Shown in pieces: positions 26,470 through 36,341 of a stretch of 64,000 nucleotides of DNA. Location of the stretch: assembly GCF_004684905.1 (NCBI RefSeq), contig NZ_SRJC01000001.1, positions 1,736,001 through 1,800,000 on the forward strand, written 5' to 3'. Position numbers and translations under genes: made by a program. Positions within the stretch are counted from its first letter, which is position 1; each line of letters opens with the position of its first letter. The DNA comes from Halobacillus salinus. Lineage in GTDB: Bacteria > Bacillota > Bacilli > Bacillales > Halobacillaceae. The notes under the pieces are model-generated. The model was not told the origin of the DNA. It did not search any database and saw nothing but the letters and a program-made list of their open reading frames with translations.

Positions 26470-27129
26470 ATGAGCTGGGACATGCTTGAACCGATCTTGA
26501 TCATTATTGGAATCGACATTATCTTAGGTGGTGATAATGCAGTCGTCATTGCACTAGCTAGCCGCAACCTACCTGAAGACCAGAGAAACAAAGCCATTGT
26601 TATCGGAACAGGCTTAGCCATTGGAGCTAGAGTGCTGTTAACTACTGTTGCTCTTTATCTTCTCCAAATTCCATTCCTTCAATTAGTAGGAGGACTATTC
26701 TTACTGCATATTGCTCTTAAATTACTGACAGATAATGAAGAGGAAAAAGACATTAAAGCGGGCAGTCATTTATGGTCTGCTGTAAAGACGATTGTTTTCG
26801 CTGATATTGTTATGGGGTTTGACAATGTCCTCGCTATTGCTGGTGCGTCTCACGACAACATCCTGCTTGTAGTGATGGGGTTAATCGTTTCGGTTCCGAT
26901 TATTGTATGGGGGAGTAAATTCATTCTTCTCTTAATGGACAAGTTCCCATTCTTTATTTATTTCGGAGCAGGGTTGCTCGCGTTTACAGCATCAGAAATG
27001 ATTATTGAAGATCAGTCTATCATGGAGTGGGTACATCCTTATCCACTTCTAGAGACGTGGACACCTGTTGTTTTCGTCGTTGCCGTCATTACCAGTGGAT
27101 ACCTTCGAAACAAATGGAAGGAAGCCTAA
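26470..27129 (+). CDS. yjbE: TerC family integral membrane protein YjbE
   Basis: About 219 residues with seven membrane helices. The TerC signature is present twice: GIDIILGGDNAVVIALASR near residue 16 and FADIVMGFDNVLAIAGAS near 110, each with an Asp-Asn pair thought to bind metal. Relatives include manganese exporters of the YkoY/YceF group; the ion used by YjbE is not settled. TAGGAGG precedes the ATG. I looked for a yybP-ykoY riboswitch in the 296-base leader and saw no convincing match. Confidence 0.9.
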   Translation: MSWDMLEPILIIIGIDIILGGDNAVVIALASRNLPEDQRNKAIVIGTGLAIGARVLLTTVALYLLQIPFLQLVGGLFLLHIALKLLTDNEEEKDIKAGSHLWSAVKTIVFADIVMGFDNVLAIAGASHDNILLVVMGLIVSVPIIVWGSKFILLLMDKFPFFIYFGAGLLAFTASEMIIEDQSIMEWVHPYPLLETWTPVVFVVAVITSGYLRNKWKEA

Positions 27130-27136
27130 TAAAACA

Positions 27137-27176
27137 AAAAGAGCTGCCACGCACTGTTGTGTGTGGCAGCTTCTTA
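27137..27176. terminator. Bidirectional terminator between yjbE and spx
   Basis: AAGAGCTGCCAC / GTGGCAGCTTCTT stem flanked by A- and T-rich runs. Confidence 0.8.
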
Positions 27177-27177
27177 A

Positions 27178-27573
27178 TTAGTTAACTAAACGTTGCGCTT
27201 CTTTCAATTGGAAAGTTCGAACGCTACGTGGAAGGAAACGACGAATTTCATCTTCGTTATATCCTACCTGAAGGCGCTTGTCATCAATAATGATAGGACG
27301 ACGAAGCAAACCAGGATTTTCTTGAATTAGATCAAATAAATCTTTCATCGGTAATTGATCGAAATCAACACTTAACTTTTGAAAGACTTTCGAACGTGTA
27401 GAAATGATTTCTTCTGTTCCATCTTCCGTCATACGAAGAATTTCCTTAATTTCATCTAAGGTTAGAGGCTCAGAAAAAATATTTCGCTCGGTGTAAGGAA
27501 TATTATGTTCTTCCAGCCAAGCTTTTGCTTTTCGGCATGATGTACAACTTGGTGAGGTATAAAGTGTGACCAT
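27178..27573 (-). CDS. spx: Transcriptional regulator Spx
   Basis: 131 residues, exactly the family length, with the redox switch CTSC (CxxC) at residues 10-13 in an ArsC-like fold. [29 protein letters not shown] and [19 protein letters not shown] follow. It binds the alpha subunit of RNA polymerase and turns on thiol-stress genes when the cysteines form a disulfide. Levels are set by ClpXP with SpxH, encoded at 21199-22083. The 250 bases upstream hold no other gene and probably carry its promoters. Confidence 0.97.
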   Translation of the reverse strand: MVTLYTSPSCTSCRKAKAWLEEHNIPYTERNIFSEPLTLDEIKEILRMTEDGTEEIISTRSKVFQKLSVDFDQLPMKDLFDLIQENPGLLRRPIIIDDKRLQVGYNEDEIRRFLPRSVRTFQLKEAQRLVN

Positions 27574-27825
27574 ACAGAAACTTCACTCCTCGATTAGAAT
27601 ATGGTAAAGCTTTTATCACTTCTTACTTTGTAATCAATATAATCTAACACTTTTAATCATAACACATTTGTCAAGTGTTTTCTATACGTATTTAATATTA
27701 AATAAAGTGATATGCAATGCGTATAATTCACTTATACCCTCGAAGCATGAAGGTAAAACACGCTTTTTTGAATTTTTTTATGTGGAATTAAGAAGGTTCC
27801 GCTATTAGAGGACATAGCAGGTAGT

Positions 27826-28419
27826 TCAGGAGTTCTTTGACTTATCCAATTCGTCTAGAATATCCTCTGTTCCTCTGTCTTCATCGATCGTCAACACTTC
27901 ATCCACTGGCTGGTAAGCCTTCCCGTAAAACTCTTCGTCTTTATATGTGTGGATCTCTGTGTACATTTGCTTCATCTTCTCATAAATCTCTTCTTCAGAG
28001 TCATCTTCTGGTGACCAATAGAGGATTTCCATGGAATTCATTTCATCGGTGGCAAGAGACCTTCTTGTATAGCCGATTGACTGAGCATGCTTAAACCCTT
28101 CTCGCTGGTAAAAACGCAAACGCTTTTCAGAATCTGTATCGTCATAATCCACAGGTTCCACTTCGAGAATGATCGGTTTTTTCTTAGCTTTCATCTTCTC
28201 AATCAACTTATGTCCAAGCCCCTGTCCCCTTGATGCAGTGGAAACGTATACATAATCAATGAAAATAAAAGAGTCAAACTCCGCGTACATTAGTACATGG
28301 TGCTCTCCCTCATCTTTATAATACAGATCACTTTTTTCTTTTAAGAGTGCTTCCATATGTTCTTTTGATTTCATTTCCTCAACAGGAAAATATTCGTTTA
28401 ACTTCTCAAACCAATTCAT
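27826..28419 (-). CDS. yjbC: GNAT acetyltransferase YjbC
   Basis: About 197 residues. The acetyl-CoA loop is RGQGLGHKLIEKM (about residue 84), followed by RLRFYQREGFKH, with a long acidic C-terminal extension rich in Glu and Asp. Substrate unknown. The gene directly precedes spx in the same direction, as yjbC does in B. subtilis, where the pair is co-transcribed from several stress promoters. Here the gap to spx is 253 bases, leaving room for a separate spx promoter. Confidence 0.85.
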   Translation of the reverse strand: MNWFEKLNEYFPVEEMKSKEHMEALLKEKSDLYYKDEGEHHVLMYAEFDSFIFIDYVYVSTASRGQGLGHKLIEKMKAKKKPIILEVEPVDYDDTDSEKRLRFYQREGFKHAQSIGYTRRSLATDEMNSMEILYWSPEDDSEEEIYEKMKQMYTEIHTYKDEEFYGKAYQPVDEVLTIDEDRGTEDILDELDKSKNS

Positions 28420-28534
28420 TGATCTACTCCCTTTTTATTTGTTATTACTATTATACCTAATTATTCATATGTTGTTAAATCAATCAATTCTTCCCTATAC
28501 AAATTACATTTCCCATTTGTTTGGATAATAACCA

Positions 28535-28563
28535 AAAGGTTGCTGGATATTATCCAGCAACCT
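28535..28563 (-). terminator. Terminator hairpin after the glycosyl-hydrolase-like gene
   Basis: Perfect stem AAGGTTGCTGGAT / ATCCAGCAACCTT, followed by TTTT on the minus strand. Confidence 0.75.
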
Positions 28564-28568
28564 TCCTC

Positions 28569-29789
28569 TTAATTCATCGGTGTATAATCCACATTAGGCG
28601 AATAGCTGTTCACAGCGTTCCAAATCAGATATTCGTGAATCCCGTTCTCTTCCAAAGCACGAATTTGCTCTTCGACTTCAGCTTTTCCGTATTGCTTCGT
28701 TGGACCAGAGTAAAGCCAAGGAGCTTCGAAATCTTGAATCCATGGCCTGGATGTAGGTCTGTCTTCAAGCTTGTCTAGCACTTCATTTTCCACTTTTGCA
28801 TACTCGCTGACGAGACGGTAAGGCTCTGTATCAGGTTTAGAAATACCGAAATATGGCCCCCAGTGACTTGGATAGATCATACTTGAGATTACGTCTACGT
28901 TACTTGAAATTTTAGAGAAGTTCTGCCCGATATTCGGAGCCTCCGTTATTGTTGCAGAATAACCGAAGATATCTACAGAAACATCCACGCCATACTCTTT
29001 CAACTCTTCCCTGGCATAGGCTACAAAGTCCGTTACGGCCTTAACGCGCTTCTGTACACTCTCCATTTCCAAATCAGCATATTCCCCTTGGTTATAACTT
29101 AGGATATCATCCCGATTCCCAAATCCTTCAGGGAAACGGACGTAATCGAATTGGATTTCCTCAAAACCCATTTCTGCTGCTTGTTTTGCAATCTCTACGT
29201 TGTACTCCCATACCTCTTTCATAAATGGATTGACGAAGGCTTCTCCTCTTCCATTCACCCATACTTCACCGTTTTTCGTGTAGGAAAGATCCGGACGTTC
29301 TTCGGCAAGCATTGTGTCCTTGAAGACAACTACACGAGCAATTGGATATATGCCTTTCTCCTCGAGTTCCTCTAACATTTTCCGAGGTTCATCTATGTAG
29401 TTTTCTGCAATATCTTCGTAAGGAGACCCTTCCTCAGGCTTGTAGGTGATGTTCCCATGGTCTTCTTTAATGTCGATCACCATTGCATTTAAATCAGTAG
29501 ACTCTACCAGCTGAGTCAACTCCGACATTTTACTGCCACCAGCAGATGGGCCTGTTACGTAAATTCCACGAACGGCATCAGGATATGTAAAGTCGAGCCC
29601 TGAATCATATACGAACCGTGCAGCAGGATCTGGTAATTCCAATTGTTTCAAAGCATGCTGTTTTGTAGCCAATTTCAATCCTTGTTTTGCTTTCTCTCCA
29701 TCTTCTGCGCTAACTGCAGCAGCTGGCAGTGCACATGTGATCAGGAGAATGCTTGTGATGACTTTCATCAAAAGTTGTTTGTTCCCCAT
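28569..29789 (-). CDS. Secreted putative glycosyl hydrolase (DUF4015 family)
   Basis: About 406 residues. The signal peptide (QLLMKVITSILLITCALPAAAVSA) is followed by a TIM-barrel domain of the DUF4015 putative glycosyl hydrolase type. Its motifs include VRGIYVTGPSAGG, NAMVIDIKEDHGNITY, EIQFDYVRFPEG and VDVSVDIFGYSAT. The Asp/Glu positions match the family's predicted acid residues. The substrate is unknown, perhaps cell-wall or exopolysaccharide. GGGAGAAGG precedes the ATG at 29789; a longer frame to 29879 would add residues before the signal peptide. It is a single gene between oppF and yjbC. Confidence 0.85.
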   Translation of the reverse strand: MGNKQLLMKVITSILLITCALPAAAVSAEDGEKAKQGLKLATKQHALKQLELPDPAARFVYDSGLDFTYPDAVRGIYVTGPSAGGSKMSELTQLVESTDLNAMVIDIKEDHGNITYKPEEGSPYEDIAENYIDEPRKMLEELEEKGIYPIARVVVFKDTMLAEERPDLSYTKNGEVWVNGRGEAFVNPFMKEVWEYNVEIAKQAAEMGFEEIQFDYVRFPEGFGNRDDILSYNQGEYADLEMESVQKRVKAVTDFVAYAREELKEYGVDVSVDIFGYSATITEAPNIGQNFSKISSNVDVISSMIYPSHWGPYFGISKPDTEPYRLVSEYAKVENEVLDKLEDRPTSRPWIQDFEAPWLYSGPTKQYGKAEVEEQIRALEENGIHEYLIWNAVNSYSPNVDYTPMN

Positions 29790-29924
29790 TTTCAACCTTC
29801 TCCCATTATTAAAATTGTTTATTCCATTATATAAAAGGTTACAAATATATAACAGTGTAATAGAACATTTTTTTGCCATTCATTGGATTTTGTTACCAAT
29901 GACCTACAAAGACACCGAATCTAT

Positions 29925-29963
29925 GAAAAAGAGTCCTGCCACCAAGAATGGCGGCAGGACTCT
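29925..29963 (-). terminator. Terminator of the opp operon
   Basis: AGAGTCCTGCC / GGCAGGACTCT stem with TTTTTC on the minus strand, 10 bases after oppF. Confidence 0.9.
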
Positions 29964-29972
29964 AAGGAGACC

Positions 29973-30914
29973 TTACTGATTAACAGTTCCGTGTTCTTTC
30001 TTGTAGTGTTCGAATTCTTTGGTAGTGCAAAGGACGAAGTGTCCAGGACGCACTTCACGGAATTCCGGTTCCTCGCTTGTATCATGATTATTCGGGTCAT
30101 ACGTGAAACGCTCGCGGGAACGCTCATAATCAGGATCCGGTAAAGGAATCGCAGATAATAAGGACTGTGTGTACGGGTGGATCGGATGGTTGTAAAGGTC
30201 GTCAGCTGGTGCTAACTCTACCATCTTACCGAAGTACATAACACCGATACGGTCACTGATGTATTTAACCATAGACAGATCGTGTGCGATGAATAAATAC
30301 GTTAGTCCTTTTTCCTGCTGTAACTTTTTCAACAAGTTTACGACTTGCGCTTGGATAGACACATCAAGTGCAGAAATAGGCTCATCAGCAATGATGAAGC
30401 TTGGATCCACAGCAAGCGCTCGTGCGACTCCGATACGCTGACGCTGCCCGCCACTGAATTCGTGAGGGTAACGGTTGGCGTGTTCTTTGTTCAAACCAAC
30501 CGTCTCCAACAACTCGTGCACTTTTTCTTTACGGGCTTTGTCATTTTCGGCAAGGCCGTGAATGTCCATTCCTTCTGCAATGATATCCTCTACTTTCATT
30601 CGAGGGTTCAAGGAAGCATAAGGATCTTGGAAAATCATCTGCATTTCACGGTTGAACTTCTTCAGCTGGGAACGGTCCTTCTTACCGTGAACATCCTCAC
30701 CGTTAAAAATAACTTCACCATCCGTTGCGTCATACAAGCGAATGATCGTACGGCCAGTTGTAGACTTCCCACAACCTGATTCACCTACAAGACCGAATGT
30801 TTCCCCTTTATAAATATCGAAGTTGAGTCCGTCAACCGCTTTAACAACACTGTGACGTCCAGTCTGGAAGTGTTGCTTCAAATTTTTTATTTCTACTAGC
30901 TTTTCTTGACTCAT
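29973..30914 (-). CDS. oppF: Oligopeptide ABC transporter ATP-binding protein OppF
   Basis: About 313 residues. Walker A is GESGCGKST, the signature is [15 protein letters not shown], Walker B is [12 protein letters not shown] and the H-loop is [10 protein letters not shown]. The C-terminal oligopeptide-transporter extension ([19 protein letters not shown]) is present. It pairs with OppD to power peptide uptake. Its ATG overlaps the oppD stop by 4 bases. It is last in the operon oppA-B-C-D-F, followed by a strong terminator. Confidence 0.96.
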   Translation of the reverse strand: MSQEKLVEIKNLKQHFQTGRHSVVKAVDGLNFDIYKGETFGLVGESGCGKSTTGRTIIRLYDATDGEVIFNGEDVHGKKDRSQLKKFNREMQMIFQDPYASLNPRMKVEDIIAEGMDIHGLAENDKARKEKVHELLETVGLNKEHANRYPHEFSGGQRQRIGVARALAVDPSFIIADEPISALDVSIQAQVVNLLKKLQQEKGLTYLFIAHDLSMVKYISDRIGVMYFGKMVELAPADDLYNHPIHPYTQSLLSAIPLPDPDYERSRERFTYDPNNHDTSEEPEFREVRPGHFVLCTTKEFEHYKKEHGTVNQ

Positions 30915-31972
30915 ACACGCTCACCTTCCGAACTGCTAGAAGAAGAGTTGGCCATGCCTTTCATACGCTTCTTAACTGTTTCAGGCGGTTCGATGTTCGG
31001 AGCATTTTCATGAAGCAACCAGGTTGCAGCATAGTGCGTGTCCGAAACTTTGAACATCGGCGGTTCTTCTTCTAAATCAATTTTCATAGCATATTCATTA
31101 CGAGCAGCAAAGGCATCCCCTTTTGGTGGATCGAGAAGATCCGGTGGAGATCCTGGAATTGCGTAAAGCTCTTCGTCTTCACTATCAAGTGAAGGCATAG
31201 ATCCTAGAAGTCCCCAAGTGTACGGGTGCTTCGGATTGTAGAAGATATCGTCCACAGTACCAACTTCGACGATCTTACCTGCGTACATGACCGCTACACG
31301 GTCAGCAACGTTTGCTACTACGCCAAGATCGTGCGTGATGAAGATGGTAGCTGAATCTGTCTTTTTCTGAATGTCCTTCATAAGTTCAAGAATCTGAGCC
31401 TGAATCGTAACGTCCAGTGCTGTTGTTGGTTCATCTGCAATCAACAACTTAGGGTTACAAGCAAGTGCGATGGCAACGACAACACGCTGTCTCATACCAC
31501 CAGAGAATTGGTGAGGATATTGCTTCATACGACCTTCCGGATCAGGAATACCAACTAGATCGAGCAATTCAACCACACGCTTACGAGCTTGTGCCTTGTT
31601 CATTTTTTGGTGTTTGATCAGACCTTCCATGATCTGATTACCAACTTTCATTGTTGGGTTCAGAGATGTCATTGGATCCTGGAAAATCATAGACATTTCT
31701 TTACCGCGGATCTTCTGCATTTGTTTTTCATTCATCTTAGCAATGTCTCGGCCTTCAAAAAGGATTTCTCCTTCTTTGATACGACCTGGTGGCATTGGGA
31801 TCAACTGCATCAACGCTTTAGTTGTAACAGATTTCCCTGAACCTGATTCTCCAACAATGGCAAGGGTTTCCCCTCTTTTCAAATCGAAATTGACCCCACG
31901 TACAGCTTTTACTTCACCGCCGTAGGTGTCAAAGGATACATGCAAGTCTTTTACTTCTAGTAATTTTTCCAT
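30911..31972 (-). CDS. oppD: Oligopeptide ABC transporter ATP-binding protein OppD
   Basis: About 353 residues. Walker A is [10 protein letters not shown], the signature [15 protein letters not shown], Walker [13 protein letters not shown] and the H-loop [10 protein letters not shown]. The C-terminal extension has [15 protein letters not shown] and a cysteine-free variant of the usual metal-binding tail (no Cys seen after [10 protein letters not shown]). It works with OppF as the ATPase pair. AGGAGGTAGG lies before the ATG. It is 15 bases from oppC and overlaps oppF. Confidence 0.96.
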   Translation of the reverse strand: MEKLLEVKDLHVSFDTYGGEVKAVRGVNFDLKRGETLAIVGESGSGKSVTTKALMQLIPMPPGRIKEGEILFEGRDIAKMNEKQMQKIRGKEMSMIFQDPMTSLNPTMKVGNQIMEGLIKHQKMNKAQARKRVVELLDLVGIPDPEGRMKQYPHQFSGGMRQRVVVAIALACNPKLLIADEPTTALDVTIQAQILELMKDIQKKTDSATIFITHDLGVVANVADRVAVMYAGKIVEVGTVDDIFYNPKHPYTWGLLGSMPSLDSEDEELYAIPGSPPDLLDPPKGDAFAARNEYAMKIDLEEEPPMFKVSDTHYAATWLLHENAPNIEPPETVKKRMKGMANSSSSSSEGERV

Positions 31973-31987
31973 CTGTACACCTACCTC

Positions 31988-33121
31988 CTATTCACGCATC
32001 TTCGGATCGAATGCATCACGAAGACCGTCGGCTAAAATGTTAAACGCAATCATGAGTAACGAGATTATAATTGCAGGGAACAACAGAATGTGTGGATAGA
32101 TCTGCAATGAGTTAAATCCGTCTTCAATGAGTGTACCAAGGGATGCAATCGGTGTTGGTAGACCCAGACCGATAAAGCTCAAGAACGCCTCAAAGAAAAT
32201 CGCGTTTGGAATGGTAAACATAGTGTTGATGATAATTAATCCCAATACGTTTGGAACTAAGTGTTTTCTTAGTACCCGGTTGTCTTGTGCTCCAAGTGTC
32301 TTAGAAGCTAATACAAACTCTTGGTTCTTCAGTTTAAGAACTTGTCCACGTATAATCCTCGCCATACCGATCCAACCGGTGATCGTTAAGGCTATGGTTA
32401 TCGAGATTATTCCAGGCTCTAGTATCAAAATCATCAAGATTACAATAACTAAGTTCGGAATACCGACAATGATCTCAATGATACGCTGCATGATGTTGTC
32501 TACTCGTCCACCGTAATAAGCGGAAATACCACCGTAAGCTACACCAATTACCATATCAATCGCTGCTGCTAGCAACGCAATATAAAGGGAAATTCGTGTT
32601 CCCTTCCATGTTCTTGTCCATAAGTCACGACCTAAGCCGTCCGTACCAAACCAAAAATTCTGGTCTTCTAAACCTTTTGCTCCGTAAACATCATATACAG
32701 CTTCGACTTCTGCAGGTTCTCCATTACCGCCCTCTGAAAGAACAGAAGTTGTAATGAATTCTTCTTGGTTGTTAAAACGCATTAACGCTTTCTCTTCTGC
32801 TCCTTCAACAGTATCTGCTGTCTGAACAGAAGTTAACATTCCATCCATACCAAGCCAGCCAAGCCCTTCGACTTTAGGTGGCATCTTTGCTCTCGATAGA
32901 TCTTGTTCAAATTCACCATATGGATTCATGTACGGTCCAAAAATAGCCATGAAACCGATGAATAGTAATACAAACAGACCGATCATCGCACCTACGTTTT
33001 TACGAAGGCGGATGAAAGAGTCTTGCCAGAAGGAAAGACTCGGTCTCGTTATTTTCTCGCTCTCATTTTCGGCCCGGTCAACGGGCACGAATAAATCCTT
33101 TGACGGTTTATGATTCTCCAT
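31988..33121 (-). CDS. oppC: Oligopeptide ABC transporter permease OppC
   Basis: About 377 residues, longer than the usual 300-310. The OppC_N segment and first helix (about 40-63) are followed by an extra region of about 70 residues, rich in Glu and Gly (VQTADTVEGAEEKALMRFNN). The normal core begins at WFGTDGLGRDLW. The transmission EAA loop is KTLGAQDNRVLRKHLVPNV, and five further helices are visible. The insertion should face outside the membrane, close to the OppA docking surface. AAGGAG precedes the ATG. It follows oppB by 5 bases. Confidence 0.94.
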   Translation of the reverse strand: MENHKPSKDLFVPVDRAENESEKITRPSLSFWQDSFIRLRKNVGAMIGLFVLLFIGFMAIFGPYMNPYGEFEQDLSRAKMPPKVEGLGWLGMDGMLTSVQTADTVEGAEEKALMRFNNQEEFITTSVLSEGGNGEPAEVEAVYDVYGAKGLEDQNFWFGTDGLGRDLWTRTWKGTRISLYIALLAAAIDMVIGVAYGGISAYYGGRVDNIMQRIIEIIVGIPNLVIVILMILILEPGIISITIALTITGWIGMARIIRGQVLKLKNQEFVLASKTLGAQDNRVLRKHLVPNVLGLIIINTMFTIPNAIFFEAFLSFIGLGLPTPIASLGTLIEDGFNSLQIYPHILLFPAIIISLLMIAFNILADGLRDAFDPKMRE

Positions 33122-33126
33122 AGTTA

Positions 33127-34053
33127 CTACTCTCCTTCAGCCAGTCTAATTCTTGGATCAATGACTCCGTATAGCAGGTCAATGATCAGCACGATGAAAA
33201 TGAAAAGGAATGCGATTAGTAACGTGGTACCCATGATTATTGGAAAATCATTTGTGTTAATCGCTTTAACGAACTGTTCACCGATCCCTGGCACGGCAAA
33301 AATGTTTTCAATAACTAGTGTACCTGTCATCAAACCGATTGCTAGTGGTCCAAGCACCGTAATTAGTGGAATCAAAGCGTTACGCAATCCGTGCTTGAAG
33401 ACAACACCGAATTTGTTGACGCCTTTTGCTCGTGCAGTCGTAATATAGTCTGATCCCATTACTTCAAGCATTTCGGTTCTCATAAAGCGGGCAGCAATTG
33501 CAATTGGGAAGATGGCCAACGCGACAGTTGGTAGCACCGTGTACTCCCAGCCTTCCCACAGGGCAACTGGGAACCAGCCTAACTTTACACCAACGAAATA
33601 CTGAAGTATTCCGGCGAATACGAACGAAGGAATAGATTTACCGATTACGGCAATGAATGTCGAGCCATAGTCGAGAAATCCGTTATGATAAATCGCGGAA
33701 ACTAAACCTAACAACATACCTAAAATTGTTCCAATTACCATCGCCTGTACACCAAGCGTCATGGAAGGACCAATTCGTTCGAAAATAATCGTCGTTACTT
33801 CACGATTATCGAACTGGAAGGAAATACCCATATCCCCTTGCAACAAGTTGAAAATGTAGTTGAAATACTGAACAGGCACCGGATCATCCAGCCCATATTT
33901 TTCTAACACTACCTGTTGTTGTTCTTCTGATAATTTATCTGCAGCACTTAGGGGAGTACCTGGTAGGAACTTCATCAGAAAGAACGTAAAGGTAGCAATC
34001 AAGAACATCGTTATAATCATATATACTAACCTTTGAATAATATAACGAGTCAT
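33127..34053 (-). CDS. oppB: Oligopeptide ABC transporter permease OppB
   Basis: About 308 residues with six membrane helices. It begins MTRYIIQRLVYMIITMFLIATFTF, has the GLDDPVPVQYFNYI loop typical of OppB and the EAA loop ARAKGVNKFGVVFKHGLRNAL. It forms the channel together with OppC. GGAGGTGTT fixes the ATG at 34053; an upstream frame to 34080 would start before that site. It is the first gene after the oppA-oppB hairpin, so it is probably expressed at a lower level than oppA. Confidence 0.95.
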   Translation of the reverse strand: MTRYIIQRLVYMIITMFLIATFTFFLMKFLPGTPLSAADKLSEEQQQVVLEKYGLDDPVPVQYFNYIFNLLQGDMGISFQFDNREVTTIIFERIGPSMTLGVQAMVIGTILGMLLGLVSAIYHNGFLDYGSTFIAVIGKSIPSFVFAGILQYFVGVKLGWFPVALWEGWEYTVLPTVALAIFPIAIAARFMRTEMLEVMGSDYITTARAKGVNKFGVVFKHGLRNALIPLITVLGPLAIGLMTGTLVIENIFAVPGIGEQFVKAINTNDFPIIMGTTLLIAFLFIFIVLIIDLLYGVIDPRIRLAEGE

Positions 34054-34141
34054 ATCAACACCTCCTGAATTTTTACGCATTTCTTATATCATATAGAATA
34101 GACTGAAATTTTTCTATTCTCTGACAACTTTCTTCTCAGGG

Positions 34142-34183
34142 AAAAAGAGAGCATACGCCAACTTTTTGGACATATACTCTCTC
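34142..34183 (-). terminator. Intercistronic hairpin, partial terminator
   Basis: On the minus strand, a long stem between oppA and oppB (AGAGAG... pairing with CTCTCT, with G-T pairs inside) is followed by TTTTT. It is probably leaky, giving more oppA than oppBCDF, as expected for a binding protein. Confidence 0.6.
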
Positions 34184-34226
34184 CCTTATTAGCTAGCTCA
34201 TATGAAATTAGAATGGATTGTTCTAA

Positions 34227-35936
34227 TTATTTACCTTCGATATAAGCGTGTTTGTAGTTGTAATCAGGACCCATTGGGTTAACGATTACGCCTTTAACGT
34301 GTGGCTTCCAAAGTTGAGCAGCAGCACGTTGGTAAAGAGGTGCAAGAACTGCATCTTCTTGGATAAGTTTCTTCTCAGCTTCTAGGAATAGCTCGAAGCG
34401 TTCAACTGGTTTCTGAGCAAGCTCGTTGTTAGCTTTCTCGATCATAGCGTCGTAATCTTCGTTAGCATATCCAGTCTTGTTGTTTCCACCATCTGTTACC
34501 CACATGTTCAAGAACGTGTTCGGGTCGATGTAGTCAGGACCCCAACCAGAGTTTTGCAACTCATAGTCCATGCTAGTGTCACGGTCTAGACGTTCTTGGA
34601 ATGGTACAGATTGTACGTTTACAGTAAGACCTTCAAGTTTCTCAAGTTGGTCTTTGATGTAAGCATCAAGGTTCTTCGCTACTTCAGTGTCTCCACCAAG
34701 GTAGTTAAGTTCTGCAGTGTCAATACCTAGCTCTTCTTTAGCAGTAGTCCAAAGTTCTTGTGCTTTGTCTACATCGTTTGTAACTAGATCTCCGTTAAGC
34801 TCACGGAAGTCTTCACCAGACTCAGGGTGAGATACGAAGTTCGCAGGAATGTCACCTACTGCTGGAATTGAACCGTTATTCAAGATTACATCAACCATGC
34901 TCTGACGGTCAATTACATGTTGAATCGCTTTACGTGCATTTACGTTTCCAAGGATCTCGTTAGCTTCTTGGTTCATCTTCAAGTAGAACAATACAGGCTC
35001 TTCTTCAATACGGAAGTCTTCAGAAGTACGGTATTGGTCTACGAATTCAGCGGAAAGACCTGTACGGTCGATTTCGCCAGTTTCATAAAGGTTAACGCCA
35101 GTTGCAGTATCTTTAACGACTTTTACGTTAATACCAGCAAGCTTAACGTTTTCTGCATCCCAGTAATCTTCGTTCTTCTCAAGTGTCCAGCCTTCACCGT
35201 GGCTCCACTCTGTCATAACGAATGGTCCGTTAGAAAGAAGTGTGTCCGCTTCTAGAGCGTACTGATCACCTTGTTCTTCAACGAAAGCTTGGTTCAATGG
35301 AAGGAATGTACCGAATGTTGTAAGAGACTCGAAGTAAGGAATTGGTTTTTCCAAAGTAACTTCAAGAGTAGTATCGTCTACAGCTTTAACACCAAGTTCT
35401 TCAACTGGTGTATCGCCAGCAGCGATATCAGTAGCATTCTTGATAACTCCACCCATCATGTATGGACCATACTCAGAACCAGTGTCCGGGTCTACCGCAC
35501 GCTGCCAAGCATATACGAAGTCGTTCGCTGTAACAGGGTCACCGTTAGACCATACAGCGTCATCACGTAGGTTGAATGTCCAAGTAAGGGCATCGTCACT
35601 TACTGTGTGATCTTTAGCGATACCTGGTTCAGGCTCAGCGTTTTCCCCTAGACGATAAAGACCGTCCATTGTGGAACCTAACCATTGGAACGCAACAGCG
35701 TCAGTTGCAAGAGATGCATCCATTGTTGGGATCTCTGCACCATCGATAAGATTAAGTACTTGTTCTCCGCTTGCAGCTTCGGAATCTCCTTCGCTGTCAG
35801 AGCCAGAGTCTTGTTCTGTGTCCGTTGATCCATCATCGCTGCTTCCTTCATCGGTAGAATCTCCACCGGAACATGCGACTAGGAACATGCTTAGTACTAG
35901 TGCGAGTACTAGCAGTAACCAATTTGTCTTTTTCAT
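34227..35936 (-). CDS. oppA: Oligopeptide-binding lipoprotein OppA
   Basis: About 569 residues, an SBP family 5 protein. The lipoprotein signal ends at LVACSGG (Cys about 22). A strongly acidic Asp/Ser/Glu linker of about 35 residues follows. The mature domain contains WTFNLRDDAVWSNGDPVTANDFVYAW and later QNSGWGPDYIDPNTFLN. It captures peptides outside the membrane for OppBCDF. AGGGGAGG stands 11 bases before the ATG at 35936; a longer frame to 36008 would precede the signal peptide. A CodY-type box lies in its leader, so control by amino acid supply is likely. Confidence 0.95.
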   Translation of the reverse strand: MKKTNWLLLVLALVLSMFLVACSGGDSTDEGSSDDGSTDTEQDSGSDSEGDSEAASGEQVLNLIDGAEIPTMDASLATDAVAFQWLGSTMDGLYRLGENAEPEPGIAKDHTVSDDALTWTFNLRDDAVWSNGDPVTANDFVYAWQRAVDPDTGSEYGPYMMGGVIKNATDIAAGDTPVEELGVKAVDDTTLEVTLEKPIPYFESLTTFGTFLPLNQAFVEEQGDQYALEADTLLSNGPFVMTEWSHGEGWTLEKNEDYWDAENVKLAGINVKVVKDTATGVNLYETGEIDRTGLSAEFVDQYRTSEDFRIEEEPVLFYLKMNQEANEILGNVNARKAIQHVIDRQSMVDVILNNGSIPAVGDIPANFVSHPESGEDFRELNGDLVTNDVDKAQELWTTAKEELGIDTAELNYLGGDTEVAKNLDAYIKDQLEKLEGLTVNVQSVPFQERLDRDTSMDYELQNSGWGPDYIDPNTFLNMWVTDGGNNKTGYANEDYDAMIEKANNELAQKPVERFELFLEAEKKLIQEDAVLAPLYQRAAAQLWKPHVKGVIVNPMGPDYNYKHAYIEGK

Positions 35937-36341
35937 GTTGAAAATGACCTCCCCTAAAAATTTCTGAAAATTTGGTGTGGTGTTTTGTCCACATATCGAA
36001 TTATACAAGTTTTCTAACTATTTTGCATTACCTTTTTTTTAAGAAAATCTCTCGAAGCCCACCATTGTTACGTTTCGATGACACAAAACGTGACTTTTTA
36101 CCTAGTTTATTTTACATTATTATTGTTTCATTTTAATTAAATATAAAGGCATTTGCATAAATAATGAAGGCTTTAATTTCTAAGAATCCGCCCATGCGAG
36201 ACTCTCACTACCTTCATTGAATAAGCCATTCATTATTCATTCTAAGCTGAATTTTCTGTTTATTAATGGTATTTACAATTCCTACAAACACGAAATCATG
36301 CTATAATGTTACATAGATTTTTGAGGAAAGGTGTGCAACAC
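35937..36341. promoter_or_regulatory. oppA upstream region with CodY box
   Basis: 405-base gap between oppA and the DUF3899 gene. On the minus strand a TATAAT at 36005-36000 is a likely oppA -10 with no good -35. The CodY box AAATTTCTGAAAATT at 35958-35972 matches the 15-base consensus at 14 positions and falls about 20-35 bases downstream of the expected start. On the plus strand TGCTATAAT at 36299-36307 is an extended -10 for the DUF3899 gene. The rest shows nothing clear. Confidence 0.65.
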
